A DNA stretch of 64,000 bases. It comes from Candidatus Jidaibacter acanthamoeba. Lineage in GTDB: Bacteria; Pseudomonadota; Alphaproteobacteria; Rickettsiales; Midichloriaceae. Below are positions 17,680 through 25,612 of the stretch, in pieces (the first letter of the stretch is position 1; every line of letters begins with the position of its first letter). The notes below the pieces were generated by a model that was given only the letters and a program-made list of their open reading frames with translations, searched no databases and had not been told where the DNA came from. The DNA lies in contig NZ_JSWE01000092.1 of assembly GCF_000815465.1 (NCBI RefSeq), positions 62,001 through 126,000 of the forward strand. The letters are read 5' to 3'. Both the position numbers and the translations under genes were made by a program.

Positions 17680-18405
17680 ATGACAACTGCAAGGTTCCCG
17701 TTTACTGAATTCGGAGCGTCATCTTATATTCTTACTAATGATGACAATGCTTTATTATTTAATGATAATTCAGAAGTTGAGAAAAAAACAAATGATGATT
17801 TAAAAGATATATTTTATTCTCAAAAAGATTTAGAGGATGCGAAAAAGCAGGCTTTTAAAGAAGGCGAACTCCAAGGGATCGAAAAGCAAAAAGGATTAGA
17901 AGAGCAATTTAAACATACAATCCTTACTACGCTTAATAGTATAATGGAAAAAATTAATGAACTAAGTTTGAATATTAATTCCGATCAGGATGGGTTAATT
18001 CAAGGTTGTGCCGAGCTTGCTTTTGCTATTGCCGATAAAATTAAAGGAAGCGCTGAACAGTCAGCTGATGAAAACTCTATTATTAATTTTATAAAAGATA
18101 ATTTTAACCATTTTGCCGATGAGCCGGTATTAAATATTAAATTAAACCCGGAAACTTATTTACATATTAAAGATGAGATAGAAAAAGCGTATAGTGAGCA
18201 TAATTTTAAAGGAAGTTTAATGTTTGCTATCGATCATAGCTTAGGTAGAGAGGATTGTGCGGTTGAGTTTCAAGATGCATGCATTAAAAAATCCAAACAA
18301 GAAATCATTGCCGCTTTAGATAATATATATGCAAAATATTTTAAAGCAGAAAAATATGAAAATGATGTTGAAAATAATTTAAAACAAACTGAAAATAAAG
18401 AATAA
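17680..18405 (+). CDS. fliH: FliH-like flagellar export regulator
   Basis: FliH binds the export ATPase FliI and tethers it to the rotor. The protein begins MTTARFPFTEFGASSY, has a coiled-coil middle (KDLEDAKKQAFKEGELQG and onward, with the GxxxG-like spacing of FliH) and a C-terminal domain resembling the V-ATPase E-subunit-like part of FliH. Identification rests mainly on position between fliG and fliN, a common alphaproteobacterial order, and on the EGELQGIEKQK helix. The in-frame upstream start at 17641 lies inside fliG and is rejected; the ATG at 17680 follows the fliG stop by one base. fliI is not in the window. Confidence 0.75.
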   Translation: MTTARFPFTEFGASSYILTNDDNALLFNDNSEVEKKTNDDLKDIFYSQKDLEDAKKQAFKEGELQGIEKQKGLEEQFKHTILTTLNSIMEKINELSLNINSDQDGLIQGCAELAFAIADKIKGSAEQSADENSIINFIKDNFNHFADEPVLNIKLNPETYLHIKDEIEKAYSEHNFKGSLMFAIDHSLGREDCAVEFQDACIKKSKQEIIAALDNIYAKYFKAEKYENDVENNLKQTENKE

Positions 18406-18434
18406 ATGGTAGCAGTTAACGAGGAGCATAGTAT

Positions 18435-18716
18435 ATGACGGAAAATACGGAAAATTTAGGCAGCAGCCTTGAAGGTGATATTAACTTGCAAGTAGTATAT
18501 GATATCCCGCTACAGATTTCAGCAGTGTTGGGCAAAGCTGAAATGAAAGTTAACCAACTGGTTAAGCTTACCCGCGGAGCGGTAATCGAGCTTGATCGTA
18601 AGGTCGGAGATGCAATTGATATTTATGTTAATGACCGCTTGGTAGCTAAGGGGGAAATAGTGCTTGTTGACAATAAAATCGGTATTACTTTAACTGAGCT
18701 TATAAACAAAGAATAA
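18435..18716 (+). CDS. fliN: Flagellar motor switch protein FliN
   Basis: FliN forms the lower C-ring of the motor and takes part in switching and export. The protein is a single SpoA/FliMN domain. VVYDIPLQISAVLGKAEMKV is the usual first strand-helix, GAVIELDRKVGDAIDIYVN the core, and LVAKGEIVLVDNKIGI the closing strands. The length of 93 residues is normal for a short FliN. It is last in the operon; no clear intrinsic terminator follows. fliM is not in the window. Confidence 0.95.
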   Translation: MTENTENLGSSLEGDINLQVVYDIPLQISAVLGKAEMKVNQLVKLTRGAVIELDRKVGDAIDIYVNDRLVAKGEIVLVDNKIGITLTELINKE

Positions 18717-18812
18717 AACTTTCTTAGGCTTACCATAAGTAAAGAGAATTTATATTATACTTACAAGTGATATGAGATATATAATTTAAAAAATTGCGTT
18801 AATTTAAATAAG

Positions 18813-18888
18813 TGGTAGCGGAGGAGGGACTTGAACCCCCGACAAAAGGAGTATGATTCCTCTGCTCTACCAGCTGAGCTACTCCGCC
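18813..18888 (-). tRNA. Elongator tRNA-Met (CAT)
   Basis: On the minus strand a full cloverleaf starts GGCGGAGTAGCTCAG and ends CTCCGCTACCA. The anticodon stem GAGGA/TCCTT carries loop ATCATAC, giving anticodon CAT. The acceptor is fully paired at position 1-72, so it is not the initiator. Similarity to alphaproteobacterial elongator tRNA-Met favours Met over lysidine-modified tRNA-Ile. CCA is encoded. Confidence 0.92.
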
Positions 18889-18988
18889 GTAATGATTTCA
18901 GAAGAGAATCTAATAACAATTTGCTCTTTTTGCAACTGCTTTTTTATATTTTAGGGACTAATATGCTCTATTCTCATACTTCTTAACT

Positions 18989-20371
18989 CTAAAGCGAGCG
19001 TATTGAACGAAGATTTTCAACTATCGGAGAAGAGTATTCCTCAAGAGAACTAAAGCGGATTGTGCCTTCATAGCCTTGGGATTTGCTAATCATTGAAAAT
19101 AAGTTTCTTATCTCTTCTTCAAAATCGAAATTGAAAATAGTTTTGGACTTTAACTTTAAGAACAACAAAGTAATATTTTTATTCTTGGTAAATAATCCGT
19201 CCAATACTATTTTCCCCGACTGCACGGTATCAAGTTCAATTATAAAGCGCCTGACTAATTCTTTGGGTTCTTGTATAGGCTTCTTGATAAAAAATTTTAT
19301 GAAATATAATATTTCGTTATGAATGATGGGAGCAATTATAACTTGCCACGGCATGTTTAAGCTTAGCTCATATATGCGGCCGGTAACAATTTGAATTTTT
19401 TCTCCTAAATTCTCCTCCTCTACTCTTGCCGGTTTCTTTTGGAAATTAACTAATAAAATTTGTGCAAGATTGATAGCTAAAAAATCATCATCGATATCAA
19501 GCTTGAGTTTTAATAAATCTAAATAGTCAATAGGTGGAGCGGATCGGGGAATAGGCTTATGTTCCATACTATCCAGAAACTGTAGCATTTCATTTAGGTT
19601 ATTAAGCTTTAAAGCTTCAACTTCCAAAGGTAAAATTGCACTTAATTCAAGATAAATAAAATCCTCGTTTTTAAACTTCAGTTCATGATTACTGAAAGTA
19701 AAATTGCCGATAATAGTTTCTAAGATAGCTTCGCTAAATTTATCGTTAGAGTTTATTGTTGCAGATAAAATTATTTTATTTTCCGAAGATAGGTATATTA
19801 CCGATTCGTCATACTCGGTGATTTGCAGCAATTTAAATTGAAATTTGCTTCCTTCGTAAAAGATTCCTTCTAAGTTGCTTATATTTTTAGGCAGATGGCC
19901 TGAAATGACTTCTAAAATATTAGGGTTGTCAGTAATTAGTTTTAAGTTTCTTTTATTGACCAGTATTGCATGTATAAATTCAGGGGTTTTATCGATTTTA
20001 AACGCTTGCTCAACATAGGTGTTTTTTTTGTATGGTTTATGTCTCCGTACCAGGTTAAAAGTCGTAAACGCAGCTTTATTTTCAGAATTTAGAGCGTAAA
20101 TCTTGAGCTTAACGTCCTCCCCCTGTATATAAGGCTCAATAGTCAGTTCCGTGCCGGTCTCATAATTTAGCTTTGATTTAAGTATCACTTCACCAAGCGC
20201 GGTTTTTACCGTAATCTGTTGTTTATCTACGCTTACAACCAGTCCTTTAATCCGTGTTTTAGGTTTTTGTCTTATCAAGCTTTGCGGAAATGAGGTTATC
20301 AGGTTTTCATACCCTATCGGGTCGATTGGTCTTATTGGGCGTATGCCGGTTATTTGATCTGACTCATCCAT
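18989..20371 (-). CDS. Putative flagellar hook-length control (FliK-like) protein
   Basis: The protein has 460 residues. The N-terminal third has short beta-rich segments (IKGLVVSVDKQQITVKTALG, ILKSKLNYETGTELTIE) like those seen in alphaproteobacterial FliK-type proteins. Near the C-terminus, VRRFIIELDTVQSGKIVLDGLF matches the pattern of the FliK C-terminal (Flg_hook) domain, in which a strand FxxExxxxxxGxxxLDG recurs. FliK measures hook length and switches the export substrate. The closeness to fliFGHN (on the other strand, beyond a tRNA) supports a flagellar role. It starts one base after the upstream lipid-kinase gene ends, so the two form one transcription unit. Moderate confidence; it could be another flagellar or unrelated protein. 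Confidence 0.5.
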   Translation of the reverse strand: MDESDQITGIRPIRPIDPIGYENLITSFPQSLIRQKPKTRIKGLVVSVDKQQITVKTALGEVILKSKLNYETGTELTIEPYIQGEDVKLKIYALNSENKAAFTTFNLVRRHKPYKKNTYVEQAFKIDKTPEFIHAILVNKRNLKLITDNPNILEVISGHLPKNISNLEGIFYEGSKFQFKLLQITEYDESVIYLSSENKIILSATINSNDKFSEAILETIIGNFTFSNHELKFKNEDFIYLELSAILPLEVEALKLNNLNEMLQFLDSMEHKPIPRSAPPIDYLDLLKLKLDIDDDFLAINLAQILLVNFQKKPARVEEENLGEKIQIVTGRIYELSLNMPWQVIIAPIIHNEILYFIKFFIKKPIQEPKELVRRFIIELDTVQSGKIVLDGLFTKNKNITLLFLKLKSKTIFNFDFEEEIRNLFSMISKSQGYEGTIRFSSLEEYSSPIVENLRSIRSL

Positions 20372-20372
20372 A

Positions 20373-21011
20373 TCAATTATAGTGCATAAAATATTTATAA
20401 ATTAATAAAATTAAACCAAAGCTAATCGGGATGCTTAAATTATCATCCATTTTAAATTTTTTGGAATAAAGCTCAACAAGCGTAGTAACTGCAGATGCTA
20501 TAACCAGAATAGTTAAACTATAGCCGATCTTCTGTAACATAAATACATATAAAACCTCTGAAATAATTAGAGCGGAAATAAAAAATGTAATGCTTCCTTC
20601 TAATGTTTTATTATATATAGGACGTTTGCCTATGCTTTTACCGACTATTGCGGCTAAGGTATCTGAAATGATTAAAATACTAAAGCTAATTATAAAAATT
20701 TCCGCATCAAAAATAAATGAGCAAAGGGCAGCAGAAATCATCATATAAGTCGCACCGCTCAAATTATTTATTTCATGTTCGCGATAAATAAAATTTAGCT
20801 TAATTATATTTAAAAATTTTCTTATTTTTTGACCGACCGGTTTTTTGCTGATTCTTAAACTATCAAATAAAGTGAGTGATAGAGCTAAAGTAAAAAAGAC
20901 TGCTTGCATGAAACCGATCGGAATGAAAAATAAAGAAAGCGGAACCCATATGGAAGATAAGTGTATGAGTTTCCTAAATATCTCATTAGTTAAATTTTGT
21001 TTATGCTGCAT
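20373..21011 (-). CDS. Dolichol-kinase-like / CTP-dependent polyprenol or diacylglycerol kinase
   Basis: This is a polytopic membrane protein of the dolichol kinase (SEC59/DGK1) group, related to CDP-diglyceride synthetases. Members phosphorylate a polyprenol or diacylglycerol using CTP. The start FRKLIHLSSIWVPL is the family's RKxxH entry. The core motif reads ISDTLAAIVGKSIGKRPIYNKTLEGS, with the Asp, Gly-Lys and Glu-Gly positions conserved. About six membrane segments are present over 213 residues. I take the ATG at 21011 as the start because a GGAAAA sequence precedes it; a TTG at 21020 is also in frame. It overlaps no gene but is one base from the FliK-like gene downstream. Confidence 0.75.
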   Translation of the reverse strand: MQHKQNLTNEIFRKLIHLSSIWVPLSLFFIPIGFMQAVFFTLALSLTLFDSLRISKKPVGQKIRKFLNIIKLNFIYREHEINNLSGATYMMISAALCSFIFDAEIFIISFSILIISDTLAAIVGKSIGKRPIYNKTLEGSITFFISALIISEVLYVFMLQKIGYSLTILVIASAVTTLVELYSKKFKMDDNLSIPISFGLILLIYKYFMHYN

Positions 21012-21087
21012 TTTTTCCAAGGTATCTTATGTTGTTAATATTTTATAGGAATGATATTATAAATATATAATAGCTAAAAATCTTTTT

Positions 21088-21552
21088 ATGCAAAATTTAA
21101 TTTATATAATAATTGCGGCAAGCATATTAATACTATTTTTAATAATAGTAATAAGCATTCTTATATCTAAATCCGAGCAAAAGAAGGTGAATAAATTGGT
21201 TGAAGAGATTGTTAATGAATCTCCTTTCCGTAAAAGTGACCCTAAAGCAATCAGGCCGCATAATGAACCGCTGGCACGTAATAAACTTGCAGAGAAGTTA
21301 AAACAGGAAGAGATGGAATCGGCGGTTAGCATATATAATCCTAAAGGTCTGGACAAACAATTTGAAGACGCTAAGATCGTCGGCCTTGCTGAGCCTAAAG
21401 GTTTTTGGTCAAGGTTTATCATGGGTCAGAAAATGAGTTATATTATGGCAAGACTGCAGTTTCAAAATAATTCACCTAATAATGGGTTTTGGACTAATTT
21501 AATAAAAGCCCAATCAGCTTCTCAAGGTAAAAGCCAGGGTAGGGGTAGGTAA
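21088..21552 (+). CDS. Hypothetical protein with one N-terminal membrane anchor
   Basis: I do not recognise this protein. Residues 5-27 form one strong membrane segment (LIYIIIAASILILFLIIVIS), followed by about 125 charged residues predicted to face the cytoplasm by the positive-inside rule (Lys-rich after the helix). The tail is unusual: it ends in QGKSQGRGR, a basic Gly/Arg/Ser stretch like those on several other lineage-specific proteins here. It is divergent from the lipid-kinase operon and convergent with ruvA. Confidence 0.55.
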   Translation: MQNLIYIIIAASILILFLIIVISILISKSEQKKVNKLVEEIVNESPFRKSDPKAIRPHNEPLARNKLAEKLKQEEMESAVSIYNPKGLDKQFEDAKIVGLAEPKGFWSRFIMGQKMSYIMARLQFQNNSPNNGFWTNLIKAQSASQGKSQGRGR

Positions 21553-21674
21553 GGTTTGTAATAGTATTGAAATATAAAATTTGGCTTGATCGCATTTTGC
21601 CTTTAGTAATGTGAGCGTTTTTAATCTGACTATGAAGTTGTAATATCTTTGCAACTTGCCTCTCTTCAGCTCCT

Positions 21675-22298
21675 TCATCCTCTTCTGCCTAATGTTGCCA
21701 AGCCTTGTTTAATCAGCTGCTCTAAAGTTATTTCGTTATTCTGATTATATATTTCCGTCAGCACCCTATAAGCTTCGCTACGATTAAATCCTAAATTTGA
21801 GAGGGCGGAAAGAGCATCTCCTACTATATTTTGTGATTGTGAGGCAAAAGCGGAGGATTTGTTTGGTGAACCCCCGGTTAAGCCACCGGATAGCGAAGTT
21901 ATGCCTTCTTTGTTTTGCAGCTCGTTAACAATACGAGAGGCTAGTTTAGCTCCAATCCCTGATACCTGCTTAAAGCTATTATAGTCCTGAGCTAAAATTG
22001 CGCTGATCAGTTGGTCGGGAGTTAAGATGCCTAATATGGAAAGTGCCATCCTAGCCCCTACACCTTGCACGGTTTGTAGCAATTTAAACCATTTCTTTTG
22101 GGAAGTATTGGTAAACCCGTATAAAGTGAGCTGATCTTCTTTTACAATCATTTCAGTAAGAATAGCTAAATTTTGGTTTATATTAAGGGATGCCAAGGTG
22201 CTACCCGCGCAATAAACTAAGTAACCCACCCCGTTTACATCAAGAATTAAATGATCATCTTCTATTGAGTCAATAATTCCGGTAAGTTTACCTATCAT
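21675..22298 (-). CDS. ruvA: Holliday junction branch migration protein RuvA
   Basis: RuvA binds four-way DNA junctions and recruits the RuvB motor. The start MIGKLTGIIDSI is canonical; the in-frame GTG at 22310 adds four residues and is rejected. The OB-fold domain I has LILDVNGVGYLVYC. Domain II carries the two helix-hairpin-helix motifs (VQGVGARMALSILG and VSGIGAKLASRIVNEL). Domain III, joined by a Ser/Gly-rich linker, ends with the RuvB-binding helices (DALSALSNLGFNRSEAYRVL). The length of 207 residues is normal. ruvB and ruvC are not adjacent. Confidence 0.96.
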   Translation of the reverse strand: MIGKLTGIIDSIEDDHLILDVNGVGYLVYCAGSTLASLNINQNLAILTEMIVKEDQLTLYGFTNTSQKKWFKLLQTVQGVGARMALSILGILTPDQLISAILAQDYNSFKQVSGIGAKLASRIVNELQNKEGITSLSGGLTGGSPNKSSAFASQSQNIVGDALSALSNLGFNRSEAYRVLTEIYNQNNEITLEQLIKQGLATLGRRG

Positions 22299-22404
22299 AT
22301 ATAAATTCACATAAGTTTTTTATATAGAGCCATAAAAAATGATTTACTGCAATAAAAGTTGTTGAATTATTTGTAATAATAGGCATAATGCAGTTTCATA
22401 TTGT

Positions 22405-22490
22405 GCCCGCATGATGGAATGGTAGACATAACGGACTTAAAATCCGTGGGGAGCGATCCCTTGCCGGTTCAAGTCCGGCTGCGGGTACCA
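22405..22490 (+). tRNA. tRNA-Leu (TAA)
   Basis: The cloverleaf starts GCCCGCA and closes with TGCGGGT (G-U at the first pair), discriminator A and encoded CCA. The anticodon stem ACGGA/TCCGT has loop CTTAAAA, giving anticodon TAA. A long variable arm (TGGGGAGCGATCCCTT) marks a class II tRNA, as expected for Leu. Confidence 0.95.
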
Positions 22491-22599
22491 TTTATTCCTT
22501 ATTTTTTCAATATTCACATTTTATTAATAAAAATTCTATTTAACTAGTAAATCTTATAAATTATAATTATTTTTATATTATTAATTTAGGTGAATTGAT

Positions 22600-24150
22600 A
22601 TGCTTAATACCCCGTTAAAAAATACTAATTTAACTCTCTCGTTTCCAATTGAACAAGACCCGGAAAGTGAAACATTAATGATATATAACACGCTTCCTGC
22701 GGCATTTGAGAGAGTAAAAGTTGATGTCGGCTTCATTGGCGTGGAACCGGGCGAGCTACAGGAAGAGGGGAAATATGAAAATTTAATTGAACGTTTGAAG
22801 GCGGCAGGATTTGATGACGCGGAAACGGTAGCCGGTAATGCAATGGAGTTATCGGAAATCGGAGGAGACATGTGTACATCCAGCTTTTCCACTAAGATGG
22901 ATTTTAAACGAAATGAAGTAAAAGGTTCTATTAAAAATTTAGTGTTTTGTTTGAATAGACAGCCACAAGTATTACAAGAAGAAATGAAGAATACATTTAA
23001 AGATATTAATAAAATGTTTAATTTTGCGATAGAAAATTATAACAATATAATTAGCTCGGGAGAAGATGAAAAAGCTCGTTTTTTTGAAAATCATCCAAAC
23101 CTAAAAGATATGGTATATCTATTGGACAAAAATGAATTTCCGTATTCTCTACCGCATATATTATTAACCAAAACTAAAGCTGAAGCCGGATATAACAAAG
23201 AAATATTGTTTAACGCTTATAATCATGAAAGCGTTCTTAGTGCTACATTTATGCATCAGGATATATTTAATATAATTACCGCTGACTATAAACCGGGATT
23301 TACTATTTATGCCTCAAGCGGAGTAAAAAAAAGTGATGATATAGCAGTATCTTTTCCGGACGGGGAGGTTTTTATGGTGTTACCAAGTGAAAGCTCGGAA
23401 ATTGCGAGGGCAGGTATAGTTCATGAAGCGGCGCATAGTATGTTTTATATGCTTTTTTCAAATGATAATAAACCTTTCGGCAAAAATGATTATTTTATGC
23501 AGGAATTATACCTGAAAGCTGAGCGCAGTACTTTGGAAAAACTGGCTGAAGTATTAGGTTTAACTGAAGAAAATTCTGATTTTTCAAGTTATTCGAATCG
23601 TGAGCTTATTGACTTGATCAAGAATAAATCCCTACTGGGTTTATTTGCTTTTAAAGAAGCTTATGATCAATTTAATTCAAGTAAAATTGATGACATTCAA
23701 TTGAGTAATCATGTAAAGGAATTAATTAAAAGATTTAGTGATAAGTCTGAAGAAGATCTGGAAAATATCTACCAGATGACTGGTAAAGAGCAGTCCCATG
23801 AAATAATTAAAATTATAAATAACGTGTATAGTAATTACCAAAATGAGATTGGTTCATTAATTTCAAAATTCGGCAATGAGGAACTCATTGAAAGAATTTA
23901 TGATTTTATTTATAGAGAGTCTCACGAATATGAAGCTGAGCTAATAGTAAGAGTGCCTGAACTATTTACCAAAGGTGTTAATGAGGAGCTGATCAGTTAT
24001 TATTTTGCAGATATGATATCTTTTTGGAAAACAAATATTTCACCTGAAGTCTCAAAATATTTAGACTCTAATAAGGAGCAATCCGGCTTAGAAGAATTAT
24101 CTTATAATGAGTTCATCGTATCTCCGGGTGAAAACGAGATCATTCAATAA
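22600..24150 (+). CDS. Lineage-specific protein with an HExxH zinc-metalloprotease motif
   Basis: No family is recognised over the full 516 residues. The central sequence IARAGIVHEAAHSMFYML contains HEAAH at residues 275-279, flanked by hydrophobic residues as in zincin active-site helices. About 165 residues later YRESHEYEAEL (about 439-447) provides a glutamate that could be the third zinc ligand, as in gluzincins; that assignment is inference. There is no signal peptide. The N-terminal 100 residues are acidic. Zincins in intracellular bacteria are often host-targeted effectors cleaving host proteins. A copy of a MITE-like repeat starts 51 bases after the stop. Confidence 0.6.
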   Translation: MLNTPLKNTNLTLSFPIEQDPESETLMIYNTLPAAFERVKVDVGFIGVEPGELQEEGKYENLIERLKAAGFDDAETVAGNAMELSEIGGDMCTSSFSTKMDFKRNEVKGSIKNLVFCLNRQPQVLQEEMKNTFKDINKMFNFAIENYNNIISSGEDEKARFFENHPNLKDMVYLLDKNEFPYSLPHILLTKTKAEAGYNKEILFNAYNHESVLSATFMHQDIFNIITADYKPGFTIYASSGVKKSDDIAVSFPDGEVFMVLPSESSEIARAGIVHEAAHSMFYMLFSNDNKPFGKNDYFMQELYLKAERSTLEKLAEVLGLTEENSDFSSYSNRELIDLIKNKSLLGLFAFKEAYDQFNSSKIDDIQLSNHVKELIKRFSDKSEEDLENIYQMTGKEQSHEIIKIINNVYSNYQNEIGSLISKFGNEELIERIYDFIYRESHEYEAELIVRVPELFTKGVNEELISYYFADMISFWKTNISPEVSKYLDSNKEQSGLEELSYNEFIVSPGENEIIQ

Positions 24151-24201
24151 GTTTTACCCGCTTTATCAATAGCCTAAAATATGTTTTTGTGCGGGAGAAA
24201 T

Positions 24202-24441
24202 TATAGTAAATTAAGTTGGATACCCTACATGTAGGGAGTATAGTTGAACTATAAAAAATTAAACTAAGTTTACATATAAATGACATAGTCATTTATACGA
24301 GCACGCGTTATAAATGGCGGCTAGGCGCGTGCTTCTTACTGTTCTTATTATCTGATTTTTCAGTTGTAGGCTATATAGTCATATTAAACTTACTTATTAT
24401 ATTTGAATAAATGCGTTAGGTATTCAACTTAATTTACTATA
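24202..24441. mobile_element. MITE-like element, copy A (240 bp)
   Basis: The element starts TATAGTAAATTAAGTTG and ends CAACTTAATTTACTATA, a near-perfect terminal inverted repeat of about 23 bp. TA at each outer edge fits a TA target duplication of the IS630/Tc1-mariner kind. The inside is non-coding and holds a perfect hairpin (TATAAATGAC/GTCATTTATA) followed by a GC-rich one (AGCACGCG/CGCGTGCT). A second, diverged copy lies at 37683-37923. No transposase is encoded. Confidence 0.75.
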
Positions 24442-24445
24442 CATA

Positions 24446-24478
24446 ATAAAAAAGGGCTCTTATTAAAAGAGCCCTTTT
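24446..24478 (-). terminator. Rho-independent terminator of the YqjE/YqjD-like operon
   Basis: The stem AAAAGGGCTCT/AGAGCCCTTTT is followed on the minus strand by TTTTTTATTATG. It lies 35 bases beyond the stop of the minus-strand gene ending at 24513. The plus-strand side also has a short T run. Confidence 0.85.
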
Positions 24479-24512
24479 CCAAGTAAGCTTTAATCTTTTT
24501 TATTCTATATTG

Positions 24513-24866
24513 TTATCTTGATTGAAAGCCTTGAATAAAGGCTGAAGTTATGCTTTTAACTTTATCCTTTTCTTCAGTTACCCAATTTTTTTTCATAGGC
24601 TTCTTAAATTTTAAGTAACCTATACAAATGAGAATAACAGCTTGCAGTAAAAATATACTTGCAGTTATCGCGGAAGCTTTCAGCTCGGAATAATGAAGTA
24701 AGGTTATCGCATATTTATATATATAATAAGACAGATAACACTCCGCTACTATTAAGCTGATAAATCCTAATAACATAAGCACTATAACGCATATAGAAAA
24801 ATTACTATTTTGCTGCGGGCTTACTATTCTGTTTTTAAGATATTCTAAAACCATATATTTAAGCAT
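24513..24866 (-). CDS. Small two-helix membrane protein, YqjE / holin-superfamily-III-like
   Basis: The protein has 117 residues with two strong membrane segments (about 25-50 and 65-85), separated by a short charged turn, and a basic cytoplasmic tail ending QGFQSR. It follows the YqjD/ElaB-like gene by 10 bases. In many proteobacteria a YqjD-type gene is followed by a YqjE-type gene (phage holin superfamily III fold, unknown function), and size, topology and order all match. Sequence identity itself is weak, so the call leans on context. Confidence 0.55.
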   Translation of the reverse strand: MLKYMVLEYLKNRIVSPQQNSNFSICVIVLMLLGFISLIVAECYLSYYIYKYAITLLHYSELKASAITASIFLLQAVILICIGYLKFKKPMKKNWVTEEKDKVKSITSAFIQGFQSR

Positions 24867-24876
24867 ATGCCTACTC

Positions 24877-25248
24877 TTATTTTTTTGAAAAAAGTTTAGC
24901 TAGCATTGCACCGACAAGCATTGCAGCAGTGACTGATACCATAGGATGTGCTCTAACTTGATCTTCCAGGCAAGAAACACCTTTTTTAAGTTTGTCTTCG
25001 GCATCGTTCATCATATCTTTGGCTTTTGCGCCCATTTCATAAGCTCTCTCTTCAATATTTTCCGCCATTTCTTTACCTCTTTCTTTAAGCTCGTTGTATT
25101 TGTTTCCGATATTTTCCGCGACCTCTTTGCCTTTTTCTTTATATTCATTGTATTTATCTTCAGCAGCAGCGCCGGCTTTTTTTGTTGTATCGGCTAGATC
25201 TTTTTTGAGGGATTGGTAGTCGTTCTTTAAGTTTTCAGTCTGTTTCAT
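24877..25248 (-). CDS. YqjD/ElaB-like (DUF883) membrane-anchored coiled-coil protein
   Basis: A long Lys/Glu-rich amphipathic helix carries a near-repeat (YNEYKEKGKEVAENIGNK, then YNELKERGKEMAENIEE). It is followed by VRAHPMVSVTAAMLVGAMLAKLF, the glycine-containing C-terminal membrane helix of the DUF883 family. E. coli members associate with ribosomes at the inner membrane in stationary phase; here that is inference from family. It is the first gene of a two-gene minus-strand operon with the holin-like protein. Confidence 0.75.
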   Translation of the reverse strand: MKQTENLKNDYQSLKKDLADTTKKAGAAAEDKYNEYKEKGKEVAENIGNKYNELKERGKEMAENIEERAYEMGAKAKDMMNDAEDKLKKGVSCLEDQVRAHPMVSVTAAMLVGAMLAKLFSKK

Positions 25249-25612
25249 AAACTTATCTCCTATAATTTATTATTGTGTTTAAAACAATATTAGTTAGTAA
25301 AAATCGTTTAATGACCTAGATATCATTTGTAAAAATTTACATGATAGTTAGATACCTAGCACACAAATTTATCTTTTACAATTTTTTTTATCAGTTTTTA
25401 TTATATATATTATAATTATTTAATATTCACTATTTGATCATAGTAGCATACTAGATAAACATAAGTCTCTTTTTTATCCGTAGAGTAAACCCGTTGTATG
25501 GCTTAGAGATATTTTTTCTTAAGTTATATTGAGTTGTTTCAACTTCCCGATTGACAAATCAAGAGTACGCTAACAATATCTTTATAAATACTTTTTAACT
25601 TAAGCTTTATCC
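25249..25612. other. Intergenic region between divergent genes (364 bp)
   Basis: This very AT-rich stretch separates the YqjD-like gene (minus) from the gene at 25613 (plus). TTGACA at 25551-25556 is a perfect -35 hexamer pointing toward 25613, but no good -10 lies at the right distance (CAATAT or AATATC). No RNA gene, repeat or ORF was seen. Confidence 0.4.
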
